A stretch of DNA of 64,000 bases, taken from Chenopodium formosanum (lineage: Eukaryota > Streptophyta > Magnoliopsida > Caryophyllales > Amaranthaceae). This document shows positions 63,488 through 64,000 of the stretch, piece by piece; the first letter of the stretch is position 1, and every line of letters starts with the position of its first letter. A model generated the notes under the pieces. The model was given only the letters and a program-made list of their open reading frames with translations. It ran no database searches and was not told where the DNA came from. The stretch lies in the NCBI GenBank assembly GCA_024500155.1, contig CM044862.1, positions 45,084,001 to 45,148,000 of the forward strand, given 5' to 3'. The translations under genes and the position numbers were made by a program.

Positions 63488-64000
63488 TGATGTGAATTAT
63501 TGATCCAAAAAATCAACAAAACACAAGGGATATGTTTAAGTCTAATTCTATACAGGAAATCCACCAAGAATTAAACAAAAACTAAGATTAATCAATTAAG
63601 AATCCACCTAATTAATCAATCCAAACGAATGTTTTAACTAAAACAAGCAAAACAGCAATTGATCGCAATCAACCAAAACTCAAGTATGCAACTTAAGAAA
63701 TAATCTGAATATTAATCTCTGTGTATGTCTATTTGTGTGTTTACAGCCCTATTTATAAGACTTAGTTTACCTAGGAAGATTAGGACAAGTCCCTAATTCA
63801 ATCCTAATTAAACTAGAATTCTAACTTGCTTGAAGAGCAAGCACCTTGGCGCACAAGCATACACCAAACTGATTTATTTTGCTAACTAACTGATTTTTAA
63901 AGTAACTAAATAAATAAATAAAAATTAAAGAACTAAATAAAGATTAAAGATCCTAATGCTTGAACCAAGAAAAACCCTTTCAAGTGAAAGGTAAAAACTT
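63488..64000 (-). repeat. 5' LTR, family III element (partial)
   Basis: It matches 58098-58610 at a constant offset of 5,390 with about two substitutions seen. Roughly 206 bp should lie beyond the window. Confidence 0.9.

Larger units (their letters stand above)
58098..64000 (-). mobile_element. Family III CRM-like element, 5' LTR incomplete
   Basis: A minus-strand element inserted in element D's integrase gene. It has a 3' LTR (58098-58816), polyprotein, leader, iMet-type primer site and the first 513 bp of the 5' LTR, which continues past the window. In the 513 bp that can be compared I count about two differences between LTRs, so insertion is recent. The left flank ACAAG (58093-58097) should recur beyond the right LTR. 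The polyprotein's end lies in the LTR, as known for CRM chromoviruses. Lineage call is from protein motifs only. Confidence 0.9.

Noticed and set aside
1..64000. Host protein-coding genes, tRNAs or rRNAs.
   Set aside because: No ORF or motif outside the retrotransposons could be supported on either strand.

Overview
The window is plant nuclear repeat DNA. I see no host gene, tRNA, rRNA or CRISPR array. Essentially every base belongs to Ty3/gypsy LTR retrotransposons inserted into one another. Plant origin follows from the element types: Tat-type elements with a second, archaeal-type RNase H, and chromovirus/CRM-like elements with polyproteins that run into the 3' LTR. A dicot is plausible but not shown.

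Region 1 (1-21233): two related Tat-type elements, nested. An older, decayed element (outer; 1-774 and 12550-21233) has a complete 11,775-bp relative (inner; 775-12549) inserted in its gag. The inner element has 646-bp LTRs and a 5-bp target-site duplication (TSD), AACAA. Both carry gag-protease, then a UAG stop in a readthrough-type context (UAG CAA UCA plus an adjacent hairpin), then pol in the same frame. A hairpin-rich spacer follows. After it lies an antisense, multi-exon gene with its own TATA-like box about 220 bp upstream of its ATG.

Region 2 (21234-22039): the 3' tail and a full 3' LTR of a CRM-like element (family III), fused to the broken outer LTR.

Region 3 (22040-58097): a four-level nest of one CRM-like family (family II). 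Element D (+) is split by element C (-, TSD GTCAC). C is split by element B (-, TSD AGAAG). B is split by a 20,487-bp tandem array (+, TSD TCCAA). The array is LTR-internal-LTR-internal and so on: seven 1,268-bp LTRs alternating with six nearly identical 1.94-kb internal regions. One TSD flanks the whole chain, so it sits in the genome as a single insertion. Each unit encodes a 653-residue gag-protease protein from which nearly all RT, RNase H and integrase has been deleted.

Region 4 (58098-64000): a younger family III element (-) with a tRNA-iMet-type primer site. Its 1,512-codon polyprotein frame is broken by only two UAG codons. Its 5' LTR runs off the window.

As a system, sense LTR promoters would drive gag-pol. 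Gag-only units of the array would depend on enzymes supplied by intact relatives. In the Tat elements an antisense transcription unit converges on the sense unit at a structured spacer. The points most worth a second look are the tandem array with one TSD, the conserved readthrough cassette, the spliced antisense gene, and the covarying hairpins.
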